Assembly (NCBI GenBank): GCA_014860005.1 | Contig: JACZKP010000155.1 | Coordinates: 1 to 44,209 of the forward strand | Length of the DNA: 44,209 bases | Source of the DNA: Verrucomicrobiota bacterium | GTDB lineage: Bacteria; Verrucomicrobiota; Verrucomicrobiae; Limisphaerales; UBA11358 | Direction: 5' to 3' | Part shown: in pieces, positions 17,112 through 24,181 of the stretch | Numbering within the stretch: the first letter of the stretch is position 1 | How the letters are laid out: the number at the start of each line of letters is the position of its first letter | Position numbers and translations under genes: made by a program | The notes under the pieces: generated by a model | What the model saw: the letters and a program-made list of their open reading frames with translations, nothing else | Told to the model about the DNA's origin: nothing | Database searches by the model: none

Positions 17112-18608
17112 TTACTTCAGATCACTCCACTTCACATTGCGCATGTCGCCGGATTCGCCGTAGCTCAGGTGCATGCCGAAGGCCGCGCCAAGACTTTGGA
17201 GGGAATGGCCATTGCCGCCGCGCCCGATGTAATCCCGCAGAATCGGGCGATAATCCGGATGCGCGCAATTCTCGATGATTAGTCTGGCCCTGGCCGTGGG
17301 CGACTTACCGCGCAGATCGGCAACGCCATGTTCCGTGACGATCACGCACACCGAATGTTCGCTGCTGTCGAGATGACTGACCATCGGCACAATCGTGCTG
17401 ATCTTGCCGCCTTTGGCCGTGGACGGGCAGATGAACATTGAGAGGAACGCCGCCCGCGCGAAATCCGCCGAGCCGCCGATGCCATTCATCATGTGTTTGC
17501 CAAGCACGTGCGTGCTGTTGACGTTGCCACTGAGGTCCACTTCGATGGCGGTGTTGACGGAAATAGTACCGAGGCGGCGGACGATTTCCGGGTTGTTGGT
17601 AATTTCCTGCGGCCGCAACAGCAGGCGCGGGCGGAAGAATTCCCAGTCGCCGTAGATGGCTTGCAGCGTGGCGGGCGGCACGGTCAGCGAACAGCCGCTG
17701 GCGAACGTGACCCTCTCTTTGCGCATCAACGCGATCACCGCGTCCTGGATGACTTCGGTGTACATCTGGAAGTTGGGAATCTCCGGATGCTCGGCCATGG
17801 CCATGAGCACGGCGTTCGCGGTATCGCCCACGCCGGATTGCACCGGTAGAAAAGTCTTCGGGATCAAGCCGCGCTTGATTTCCGCGGCGAGAAATTCCGC
17901 GACGTGATCACCGATTCTAGCTGTCACGGGGTTGACGTCCGCGAATGCTCCGGTTTCGTCCGGCAGATTCGTTTCCACCACGCCCAGGATCCTTGCCGGG
18001 TCAATCTGGATGGCCGGGTGCCCAATGCGGTCGGATGGCGTGAACACGGGCACGTCGCTTCGACGCGGCGGATCATCCGGTTCATAAATGTCGTGTGAAC
18101 CGCGCAGAATCGGCGGGTGGTAACGGTTCAACTCGATGATGACCTTGTCCGCCAGGCGGGCAAACGTGGGCGACGCGCCCACCGAGGAAGTCAGCACAAT
18201 CTCGCCATACTTCGTGACCTCGCTGGCTTCGATCAAAGCGGTGTGGAGATGTCCGAGAAAGCCATAACGCACGTCCTGCGGCAGCCGCGAAAGGTGCATG
18301 TCGAAAAACTCTGTCTCGCCCGCGTTGATGCTTTTGCGCAAATCGGGATCGGACTGATAGGGCGTGCGAAATCCGAGTGCCTTGGCCCGCGCGAGCGCCC
18401 CATCCAGCGATGGACCAGTGGAAGCGCCGGAGATGAGATTGATTTTGAAAGGGCGGCCGGCTTTGTGTTCCGCCTCGGCCCGCGCCGCAATCGCCCCTGG
18501 CACCGCCTTGGGCGCACCCGCAGCGGTGAAGCCGCTTACGGCCACGGTTTCGTTGTGGTTGATAAAGTGCGCCGCCTCTTCTTGCGTAAGTTTGGTCAAT
18601 GCTTTCAT
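17112..18608 (-). CDS. Acetyl-CoA hydrolase/transferase family acyl-CoA:carboxylate CoA-transferase
   Basis: A 498-residue cytosolic enzyme of the succinyl-CoA:acetate or propionyl-CoA:succinate CoA-transferase family. Visible signatures are LISGASTGPSLDGALA near residues 59-74, a Glu-containing MYTEVIQDAVIALM where the family carries its catalytic glutamate, GSADFARAAFLS, and IVTEHGVADLRG near the C-terminus. It is the last gene of the transcarboxylase/mutase operon and overlaps the birA stop by 4 bp (ATGA). In that setting the likely job is to exchange CoA between propionyl-CoA or acetyl-CoA and succinate, saving an ATP. Exact donor and acceptor cannot be read from the sequence. Confidence 0.88.
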   Translation of the reverse strand: MKALTKLTQEEAAHFINHNETVAVSGFTAAGAPKAVPGAIAARAEAEHKAGRPFKINLISGASTGPSLDGALARAKALGFRTPYQSDPDLRKSINAGETEFFDMHLSRLPQDVRYGFLGHLHTALIEASEVTKYGEIVLTSSVGASPTFARLADKVIIELNRYHPPILRGSHDIYEPDDPPRRSDVPVFTPSDRIGHPAIQIDPARILGVVETNLPDETGAFADVNPVTARIGDHVAEFLAAEIKRGLIPKTFLPVQSGVGDTANAVLMAMAEHPEIPNFQMYTEVIQDAVIALMRKERVTFASGCSLTVPPATLQAIYGDWEFFRPRLLLRPQEITNNPEIVRRLGTISVNTAIEVDLSGNVNSTHVLGKHMMNGIGGSADFARAAFLSMFICPSTAKGGKISTIVPMVSHLDSSEHSVCVIVTEHGVADLRGKSPTARARLIIENCAHPDYRPILRDYIGRGGNGHSLQSLGAAFGMHLSYGESGDMRNVKWSDLK

Positions 18609-19441
18609 GGAATTGATTGAGGAATGTCGCGCAGGAACTTCACGTCCTGCGGGTCAAAAAACTGAGTCACATCATTGGCAAAGCGCAGGCACAACCGACC
18701 GCCCACGTCCACGCCGGCGAAATCGCCTGGGACCAATGTGCCGTCGAGGTCCAGTTGCACGCGGCGCGGCAAATCCCAGAGCGCGTTGACACGGGGCAGA
18801 ATTGATTCCGGCCCGGCATTTTGGACTTCCTGCCACACGGATTTGAGCGAAGCCAGCACGCGTACCGCCAGATCGCGCAGCGAAGGCGGAGCCGAAACAA
18901 GCTCCGCAAGTCGCACGACATGGCCGTTCAGGCTGCCGTCGCGGGCTTCCGGTTGATTATGCACATTGATGCCGATGCCCACAACGGCAAGGCCGGGTTG
19001 GAACTGGTCAATCAACAAACCAGCCAGTTTGCGATTGCCAACCAGCAAATCATTTGGCCAGCGCATGCGGAGTTCACCCACGCCGTTCGCGCGCAGCGCG
19101 TCGCACACCGCGACGCCCGTCGCCAAGGGCAACATCCGCCAAGCGGGTGAATTGGTTTCCACCGGCACCACTGCGGAGAGCCACAACCCACCCGCATCCG
19201 AAACCCATTGCCGTTGAAATCGTCCGCGACCCGCAGTCTGCGTGTCCGCGCGCACCGCGTGCCAGGCCGGGAGATTCGCCGCAATGAGATTGGTTGAATC
19301 CACTTCGGCAAATTCACGCAACCGCCAGGCTGGCACCAAACTACAGGAATCGGCGATTTCGCCAGCGTCTGCGTGTAATTCTCCCTCTCCCAGCGGGAGA
19401 GGGCCGGGGTGAGGGAGAGTCGTTGTTGCGACAGTGTTCAC
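18605..19441 (-). CDS. birA: BirA-like biotin-protein ligase (no repressor domain)
   Basis: Biotin-[carboxylase] ligase of the short type: biotinyl-AMP synthesis and transfer to the carrier lysine. The conserved blocks are FAEVDSTNLIA, the biotinyl-AMP loop TAGRGRFQRQW (GRGRxxR), LRMRWPNDLLVGNRKLAGLLID and VVGIGINVHN, followed by the C-terminal SH3-like domain. No winged-helix repressor domain is present. The frame opens at a GTG at 19441 (278 residues), but its first 25 or so residues (LPHPGPLPLGEGE) are translated from a dispersed palindrome. A GTG at 19336, directly before PAWRLREFAEVDSTN, is a good alternative giving 243 residues. It sits next to the biotin carrier gene, its probable substrate, and overlaps the CoA-transferase start. 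Confidence 0.9.
   Translation of the reverse strand: MNTVATTTLPHPGPLPLGEGELHADAGEIADSCSLVPAWRLREFAEVDSTNLIAANLPAWHAVRADTQTAGRGRFQRQWVSDAGGLWLSAVVPVETNSPAWRMLPLATGVAVCDALRANGVGELRMRWPNDLLVGNRKLAGLLIDQFQPGLAVVGIGINVHNQPEARDGSLNGHVVRLAELVSAPPSLRDLAVRVLASLKSVWQEVQNAGPESILPRVNALWDLPRRVQLDLDGTLVPGDFAGVDVGGRLCLRFANDVTQFFDPQDVKFLRDIPQSIP
19381..19427. repeat. Single CCCTCTCCC/GGGAGAGGG palindrome at the 5' end of birA
   Basis: CCCTCTCCC (19383-19391) and GGGAGAGGG (19395-19403) are perfect arms with a 3-base loop, followed by CCGGGGTGAGGGAGAG, the standard tail of this repeat family. It is a lone unit, unlike the paired composites at 20331, 23846 and 26430. The birA frame reads through it. Confidence 0.85.
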
Positions 19442-19467
19442 GCGAACTGCGATTTCCGTTTACTTGG

Positions 19468-19884
19468 TCAGGCAATCCGAACCAATGATTGTCCTTCTTC
19501 CACGGCCGAACCGACCGCGGTTTGGATTTCGGCAACCTTGCCGCTCTTGGGCGCGAAGACGAACGTGTTCATCTTCATCGCTTCCAGCGTGACGAGGTGA
19601 TCGCCCTCTTTGACTTCCTGGCCGACCGTCACCACGACGGCAGTGACACGACCCGCAAGCGGGCTGGGCACATCGCCCGGACCGGCTGGGCCGGCAGGAG
19701 CTGTAGCAACTGGTGCCGGGCTGGGAGCGGTTGCAACCGGCGCAGTTGTCGGCGGAGCTGGTGGAGCAGCGACTGCGGGCGCAGTTGGCGCTGCCGCGGT
19801 TGCCGGCGAACTCGTTTCATCGGGCAACTCGACGGTGACGTCGTAGGAGTTGCCATCCACGGTGACGCGAAGTCTTTTGATCAT
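19468..19884 (-). CDS. Biotin carboxyl carrier protein (transcarboxylase 1.3S-like)
   Basis: From the ATG at 19884 (MIKRLRVTVDGNSYDVTVEL) the protein has 138 residues. It has an N-terminal strand domain, a 50-residue Pro/Ala/Thr linker (about 24-73), and a biotinyl domain with the biotinylation motif EAMKM, Lys104. The frame can be extended to a TTG at 19905, which is less likely. It carries CO2 between the two carboxyltransferase subunits encoded at 20530-22083 and 28820-30313. Its N-terminus VTVDGNSYDVTVEL closely resembles the C-terminus of the 5S-like protein (VTVNGKRHDVTVETLEG), as if the carrier had been detached from that subunit. BirA, which would biotinylate it, is 26 bp downstream. 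Confidence 0.93.
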   Translation of the reverse strand: MIKRLRVTVDGNSYDVTVELPDETSSPATAAAPTAPAVAAPPAPPTTAPVATAPSPAPVATAPAGPAGPGDVPSPLAGRVTAVVVTVGQEVKEGDHLVTLEAMKMNTFVFAPKSGKVAEIQTAVGSAVEEGQSLVRIA

Positions 19885-19901
19885 GCGATTTGGTAAAGGG
19901 T

Positions 19902-20297
19902 TCAACGGACTTTATGGGACATGAAAATCTGCGTGCGGCCTTCCACCGCCCAGACATTGAGATGCGGCACGACCGGCACCGTCACCTGTTGCACGGACAC
20001 CAGCCGATAGGGCCGGTCGAGCACTACGGACACCGCCGCGGCGATTACCGCCGCGATTTCCGGCGCGACCGCCGTGGCGACTTGTTGCGACCCGATGGGC
20101 GGCAGACTGGCTACGCCGCCGCTATGGGCAGTTCGCGCCGCTTCGAGCAGCGAGACTGCTTTGCTTAAAGCGGATTGCACCTCGGCCTTGCGTGCCGGGT
20201 CATCAAGCCGCGGCAACACGCGATGAATCAAGGCCAGCACCTTGCCGAGGTTCGATTCGGCGGGTGACAGGTCGTCGGGCGGATTGGGTTGACTCAT
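19902..20297 (-). CDS. Small OadG/MmdD-like accessory protein
   Basis: A 131-residue protein between the 12S-like subunit and the biotin carrier. The N-terminal 70 residues are helical (NLGKVLALIHRVLPRLDDP...). The C-terminal part, ATAVAPEIAAVIAAAVSVVLDRPYRLVSV and NVWAVEGRTQIFMSHKVR, resembles the soluble domain seen in delta/gamma subunits of methylmalonyl-CoA or oxaloacetate decarboxylases, which tethers the carboxyltransferase. Unlike those it has no clear N-terminal membrane helix. Its position supports a structural role in the carboxyltransferase complex; the resemblance is from memory of the motif pattern and is moderate. Confidence 0.6.
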   Translation of the reverse strand: MSQPNPPDDLSPAESNLGKVLALIHRVLPRLDDPARKAEVQSALSKAVSLLEAARTAHSGGVASLPPIGSQQVATAVAPEIAAVIAAAVSVVLDRPYRLVSVQQVTVPVVPHLNVWAVEGRTQIFMSHKVR

Positions 20298-20330
20298 AAA
20301 CTCAAACGAATTGATTGTGAGTTGGAACGA

Positions 20331-20493
20331 CCCTCACCCCTGACCCCTCTCCCGTCCGACGGGCGAGGGGAACAGGCATCGGACGCTCTCAGTTTTACAT
20401 ACGACGGTCCGGTAATCTCCGCTGCGCAGCATTTCAAACCAGCAGCGGATGATTCTCCCTCTCCCATCCGATGGGAGAGGGCCGGGGTGAGGG
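20331..20493. repeat. Paired palindromic composite upstream of the OadG/MmdD-like gene
   Basis: A left unit (CCCTCACCCCTGACCCCTCT at 20331 and GGGCGAGGGGAAC to 20373) and a right unit (GATTCTCCCTCTCCCATCCG from 20451 to GGGGTGAGGG at 20493) face each other and form a 163-bp MITE-like block. The outer ends are inverted. It fills most of the 232-bp gap between the 12S-like gene and the small accessory gene. Confidence 0.8.
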
Positions 20494-20529
20494 CTTCTTT
20501 CAAACTCATGTTTTGAAGCTGCAAAAAGG

Positions 20530-22083
20530 TCATAGCGGAATTGTTCCGTGCTTCTTCGGCGGACGCGTTTCACGTTTGCTCAACAGATTGCGCAACGCCA
20601 GCGAAACCACCGCGCGGGTTTCGGCCGGCGAGATGACGTCGTTGATCATTGCCTTCTTCGCCGCTTCGTAGGGCGAACAGAAATGCGCGCGATACTCTGC
20701 GACCAATTTCGCTTCTTCCTTTTTCGGATCAGCGGCGGCGGCGATCTCGCGTTTGTAAAGAATCTTCACCGCGCCGTCCGCACCCATCACGGCGATCTCC
20801 GCCGTGGGCCAGGCATAGACTGCATCCGCGCCCATGTCGGAACTGCACATCGCCAGATATGCGCCGCCATAGGCTTTGCGCAAAATCACCGTGATCTTCG
20901 GCACGGTGGCCGAGGCGTAGGCGAACAACATCTTCGCGCCGTGACGAATGATGCCGCCGCGTTCCTGTGCAACGCCTGGCAAAAATCCCGGCACGTCCAC
21001 GAGGTTCACGATGGGAATGTTGAACACGTTGCAGAACCGGATGAACCGGGCTGATTTGTCCGATGCGTCAATGTCCAGCGTGCCCGCCTTCACCGCTGAT
21101 TGATTCGCGATGATGCCGACCACGACGCCCTGAATCCGCGCAAAGCAGATCACGATGTTTTTCGCAAACTCCTTCATCACTTCCAGGTAATCGCCCTTGT
21201 CCACCAGCCGCGCAATGACCTTCGTAACGTCGAGCGGGTTCTTTGCGTCATCCGGCACGAGTTTGTTGAATTCAGGATCGGCGCTTAAATCCACCTGCGT
21301 CGTCGGATGATGTGGCGGGTCCATCACGTTGTTCGACGGCAGATAAGAAAGCAGCTTCTTCACGATACGCACCGCGTCGGCGTCGTTCTCGGCCACGAAA
21401 TGAATATTGCCGCTGACGCTGGCGTTGGCCGTCGCGCTGCCAATTTCTTCCATCGTGCATTTTTGTCCGGTGACCGCTTGAATGACTTCCGGCCCGCAAA
21501 TGAACATGTTCGACGTGCCCTTGACCATGATGATGAAATCCATCAATGCCGGGGAGTACGCCGCGCCGCCCGCGCACGGCCCGGCCACCACCGCAATCTG
21601 CGGCACGACACCCGAGACGAGCACGTTGCGGAAAAACACCTGGCCATAGCCGGAGAGCGAATCGTCGCCTTCCTGGATGCGCGCTCCGCCGGAATCGTTG
21701 AAGCCGACAATCGGGCAGCCGGACTTCAACGCGAAATCCATCACGTCACAGATCTTCTTGGCATGAATGCGACCGAGCGCGCCGCCGCCAACGGTAAAAT
21801 CCTGGCTGAACGCCGCCACCGCGCGACCGTCCACCAGGCCCGTGCCCGTCACCACGCCGTCGCCGGGGAATGATTTCTTCTCCAGCCCGAAGTTGTGGCA
21901 GTCGTGGTCCGCATGCATGCCGGATTCCTGAAACGTTCCCGCTTGGAACAATTCATTCAACCGGTCGCGCGCGGTCATAACGCCTTTCTTGCGGCGCGCT
22001 TCGAGTTTGTCCGCCCCGCCGCCCACCCGGGCTTCGGCACGTTTCTTCTCCAGTTCTTCCAACATTGCTTTCGATATGGCCAT
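20530..22083 (-). CDS. Methylmalonyl-CoA carboxyltransferase 12S-like subunit (MmdA/PccB family)
   Basis: A 517-residue acyl-CoA carboxyltransferase of the MmdA/PccB/12S family, made of two crotonase-like halves. N-half motifs include QDFTVGGGALG, FNDSGGARIQEG and the oxyanion segment GPCAGGAAYSPALMDF; the C-half has VDVPGFLPG and RKAYGGAYLAMCS. The tail KKHGTIPL is typical of the family. It transfers the carboxyl group between methylmalonyl-CoA/propionyl-CoA and biotin. With a 5S-like subunit and a separate carrier in the same operon, and no OadB/MmdB sodium-pump subunit visible, a soluble transcarboxylase is more likely than a decarboxylase. Propionyl-CoA carboxylase is an alternative, but no biotin carboxylase gene is present here. 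Epimerase lies 24 bp upstream. Confidence 0.92.
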   Translation of the reverse strand: MAISKAMLEELEKKRAEARVGGGADKLEARRKKGVMTARDRLNELFQAGTFQESGMHADHDCHNFGLEKKSFPGDGVVTGTGLVDGRAVAAFSQDFTVGGGALGRIHAKKICDVMDFALKSGCPIVGFNDSGGARIQEGDDSLSGYGQVFFRNVLVSGVVPQIAVVAGPCAGGAAYSPALMDFIIMVKGTSNMFICGPEVIQAVTGQKCTMEEIGSATANASVSGNIHFVAENDADAVRIVKKLLSYLPSNNVMDPPHHPTTQVDLSADPEFNKLVPDDAKNPLDVTKVIARLVDKGDYLEVMKEFAKNIVICFARIQGVVVGIIANQSAVKAGTLDIDASDKSARFIRFCNVFNIPIVNLVDVPGFLPGVAQERGGIIRHGAKMLFAYASATVPKITVILRKAYGGAYLAMCSSDMGADAVYAWPTAEIAVMGADGAVKILYKREIAAAADPKKEEAKLVAEYRAHFCSPYEAAKKAMINDVISPAETRAVVSLALRNLLSKRETRPPKKHGTIPL

Positions 22084-22107
22084 AAATGTTTCCTCAATTT
22101 GTTGTAA

Positions 22108-22542
22108 TCAGTGCGAGCAACTGCACGAGCCGTTGCCCGGTTTCGGCATGCAGAACTCCGTCAGCACACCATAGGTAGATTTGGGATGCAGGAACGCGAC
22201 GAGCTTGCCGCCCGCGCCATCAAACGGTTTGTCGTGAATCAACTTCACACCCGCGTCCGCTGCTTGTTGCAACTGCCCCTGCACGTCATCCGTACCAAAT
22301 GCGATGTGATGAATGCCGCCGGACGGATTCTTTTCGAGAAACTTCGCAATCGGACTCTCCGGATCGGTCGGTTCGAGTAATTCAATGTGAACTTCACCAC
22401 AGTTGAAAAATGCCGTGCGCACCTTCTGGGAGACGACTTCCTCCCGATGCTCACATTTCAGCCCAAGTGCCTTCTCGTAATAGGGCACAGCTTCATCCAG
22501 CGATTTCACCGCGATTCCCAAGTGGTCAATTTTCTTGATCAT
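22108..22542 (-). CDS. mce: Methylmalonyl-CoA epimerase
   Basis: A 144-residue glyoxalase-fold (VOC) enzyme interconverting (2R)- and (2S)-methylmalonyl-CoA, the step between mutase and carboxyltransferase. The two VOC modules and metal ligands are visible: His7 in KIDHLGIAV, the acidic strand EVHIELLEP, HH78-79 in SGGIHHIAF, and the C-terminal TYGVLTEFC. It ends in an unusual Cys/His tail, GNGSCSCSH, beyond the normal domain end. It lies between mmdA-like and meaB genes. Confidence 0.94.
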   Translation of the reverse strand: MIKKIDHLGIAVKSLDEAVPYYEKALGLKCEHREEVVSQKVRTAFFNCGEVHIELLEPTDPESPIAKFLEKNPSGGIHHIAFGTDDVQGQLQQAADAGVKLIHDKPFDGAGGKLVAFLHPKSTYGVLTEFCMPKPGNGSCSCSH

Positions 22543-22601
22543 AAAGTTTCGAGCGTTGAGATTTCGAACAAAGCAACCGGCCCCAATGGCAGCAAAGCAA
22601 G

Positions 22602-22757
22602 CCTCTCATTAACACCCCGCTTCAGCGGGGTGATTCGCGGCGTCGGAGCCAAGGCAACCGTTTCAACGGTTTCCCGCGCACGCGACACACCGCTAAAGCG
22701 GGTCAACCTTTCACACGTTGCTCGGCCACCCCGCTGAAGCAGGGTGTTAATGAGAGG
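22602..22757. repeat. 156-bp MITE-like element with 31-bp terminal inverted repeats
   Basis: The terminal arms at 22602-22632 (CCTCTCATTAACACCCCGCT...) and 22727-22757 are inverted copies with a single mismatch in 31. Each arm contains its own short hairpin (CACCCCGC.../GCGGGGTG), and the interior has a third one, AACCGTTTCAACGGTT (22656-22671). It fills the gap between the epimerase and meaB genes and has no coding capacity. No target-site duplication is obvious. Confidence 0.85.
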
Positions 22758-22771
22758 AGACGGGTTCTGCC

Positions 22772-23815
22772 TCATTTCGGCTCCTCCATTTTTGCGTTTC
22801 CATGCGCTTCCAACAAAATATTCGCCGCGCGCACCACGGTCATTTCGCCGCGCAGCAAGGCGGCGCGCAGCTCCGGGAATTTCGTCGTCACCCGCGGATC
22901 GTGATCAAACCGCCGCCGCAATTCGTCATGAATCAAATCATCGAGCCATTCGAGGCTTTGTTGTTGCCGCCGTTTCGTGATGATGCCTTTTGGTGCCAAG
23001 GCGGCGTAAAACTTCCCGATGCGCTCCCAGACTTCCGGCACACCTTCGCCGGTGAGGCCAGAAACCAGCGCCACTTCGGTTTTCCAGCCGGCCGTGGCCG
23101 GTTGCAAATAGTGCAGCGCCGCGTCCTGTTCCGCGCGGGCGTGCTCGGCGCGCATCCGATTGTCGCCATCGGCCTTGTTGATCAAAACCAAGTCCGCCAT
23201 TTCGACGATGCCTTTCTTGATACCCTGCAATTCGTCGCCCGCCCCGGGCAACAGCAGCAAAACAAAAATATCCACCATTGAGTGCAACGTGATTTCGCTC
23301 TGCCCGACTCCGACGCTCTCGACGAGAATCGTGTCAAAACCCGCAGCTTCGCAAAGCAACATCGTTTCCCTCGTCCGTCGCGCCACGCCACCAAGATTGG
23401 CCCCAGACGGCGAAGGTCGGATGAAAGCGTTCGGGGCGACGCAAAGTTTTTCCATTCGGGTCTTGTCGCCCAGAATACTGCCACCGGAACGCGCACTGCT
23501 CGGATCAATCGTCAGCACCGCGAGCTTGTGGCCCTGATCAACCAGGTAACAACCGAACGTTTCGATGAACGTGCTTTTGCCCACGCCCGGCGAACCAGTG
23601 ATGCCAATCCGCTTCGCTTTGCCGGTGTGTGACAACAGCCGATTGAGAACTTCTTGCGCCTGCGCTTCGTGTAGGCGCGAATTGCTTTCCACCAACGTAA
23701 TCGCCCGCGCCAGCACTGCGCGATCACCTGCCAGCACGCCGGCAACATAATCATCCACGGTCAACCGACGCGAATGCCGCGGCACATCAGAGGAGTTGGT
23801 GATGGCGTCGCTCAT
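22772..23815 (-). CDS. meaB: MeaB/ArgK-type GTPase, chaperone of methylmalonyl-CoA mutase
   Basis: I start at the ATG at 23815 (MSDAITNSSDVPRHSRRLTV, 347 residues). The frame is open 122 codons further up, but that part is repeat-derived (LTPALSPSEGERG) and not protein-like. The G domain has the P-loop GSPGVGKSTFIE, DPSSARSGGSILGDKTRM, the acidic ESVGVGQSE and the guanine-specificity NKAD. The family protects and reactivates B12-dependent mutase and gates loading of adenosylcobalamin. It sits between the epimerase and the mutase large-subunit genes, which fits the role exactly. Confidence 0.95.
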   Translation of the reverse strand: MSDAITNSSDVPRHSRRLTVDDYVAGVLAGDRAVLARAITLVESNSRLHEAQAQEVLNRLLSHTGKAKRIGITGSPGVGKSTFIETFGCYLVDQGHKLAVLTIDPSSARSGGSILGDKTRMEKLCVAPNAFIRPSPSGANLGGVARRTRETMLLCEAAGFDTILVESVGVGQSEITLHSMVDIFVLLLLPGAGDELQGIKKGIVEMADLVLINKADGDNRMRAEHARAEQDAALHYLQPATAGWKTEVALVSGLTGEGVPEVWERIGKFYAALAPKGIITKRRQQQSLEWLDDLIHDELRRRFDHDPRVTTKFPELRAALLRGEMTVVRAANILLEAHGNAKMEEPK

Positions 23816-23845
23816 GTGCGGGGTGTTCGTTGAAGGCGGGAGTTC

Positions 23846-24046
23846 CCCCTCACCCTGACCCTCTCCCCCTCCGAGGGGGAGAGGGAACAGCAAGCGGGCG
23901 GTGTGAGACGCGCGGCGGCTCGCGGTGCTTTCTCCGCCATAACCAGCGCGGCAAGTGAACGAGTAACCTGAGCGTTTCGAAACTCCAACAACCTGCAAAC
24001 GATTCCCCCTCTCCCCTTCGGAAGGGGAGAGGGCCGGGGTGAGGGG
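23846..24046. repeat. 201-bp paired palindromic composite upstream of meaB
   Basis: The left unit (CCCCTCACCCTGACCCTCTC at 23846) and right unit (ending GGAGAGGGCCGGGGTGAGGG at 24045) are inverted with two mismatches over 21 bp. Each holds an inner palindrome CTCTCCCC/GGGGAGAG. The inner right flank AACGATTCCCCCTCTCC is the same as in the copy at 26430-26631. Confidence 0.85.
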
Positions 24047-24119
24047 AAAACGCCCAACATTCCTCGTGAGTCGCTCGCATAACAACGCCACCGCCGCCGG
24101 GCTGGAAGCCACGGCTCTA

Positions 24120-24140
24120 CGGCAGGCAGGATGCCTGCCG
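24120..24140. repeat. Short perfect palindrome CGGCAGGCA-GGA-TGCCTGCCG
   Basis: Nine-base perfect arms around GGA, flanked by CGGCTCTA on the left and CTACC on the right. Its form (GTAGCGGCAGGCATCCTGCC on the minus strand) resembles a widespread short repeat of this group of bacteria, from memory. It lies 42 bp downstream of the mutB stop and could also act on mRNA 3' processing. Confidence 0.7.
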
Positions 24141-24181
24141 CTACCACGCTGATCATTCGCTTTGCCATGCCGTTTCATCAA

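Larger units (their letters stand above)
23816..24181. other. Repeat-filled spacer between mutB and meaB
   Basis: These 366 bp hold no gene. They contain the 201-bp palindromic composite (23846-24046) and a separate short palindrome (24120-24140). The open reading frame across it on the minus strand is an accident of the repeats and should not be added to meaB. Confidence 0.75.

Noticed and set aside
22602..22757. Element considered as an insertion sequence
   Set aside because: It is 156 bp long with no coding capacity; at most a non-autonomous MITE-like element.
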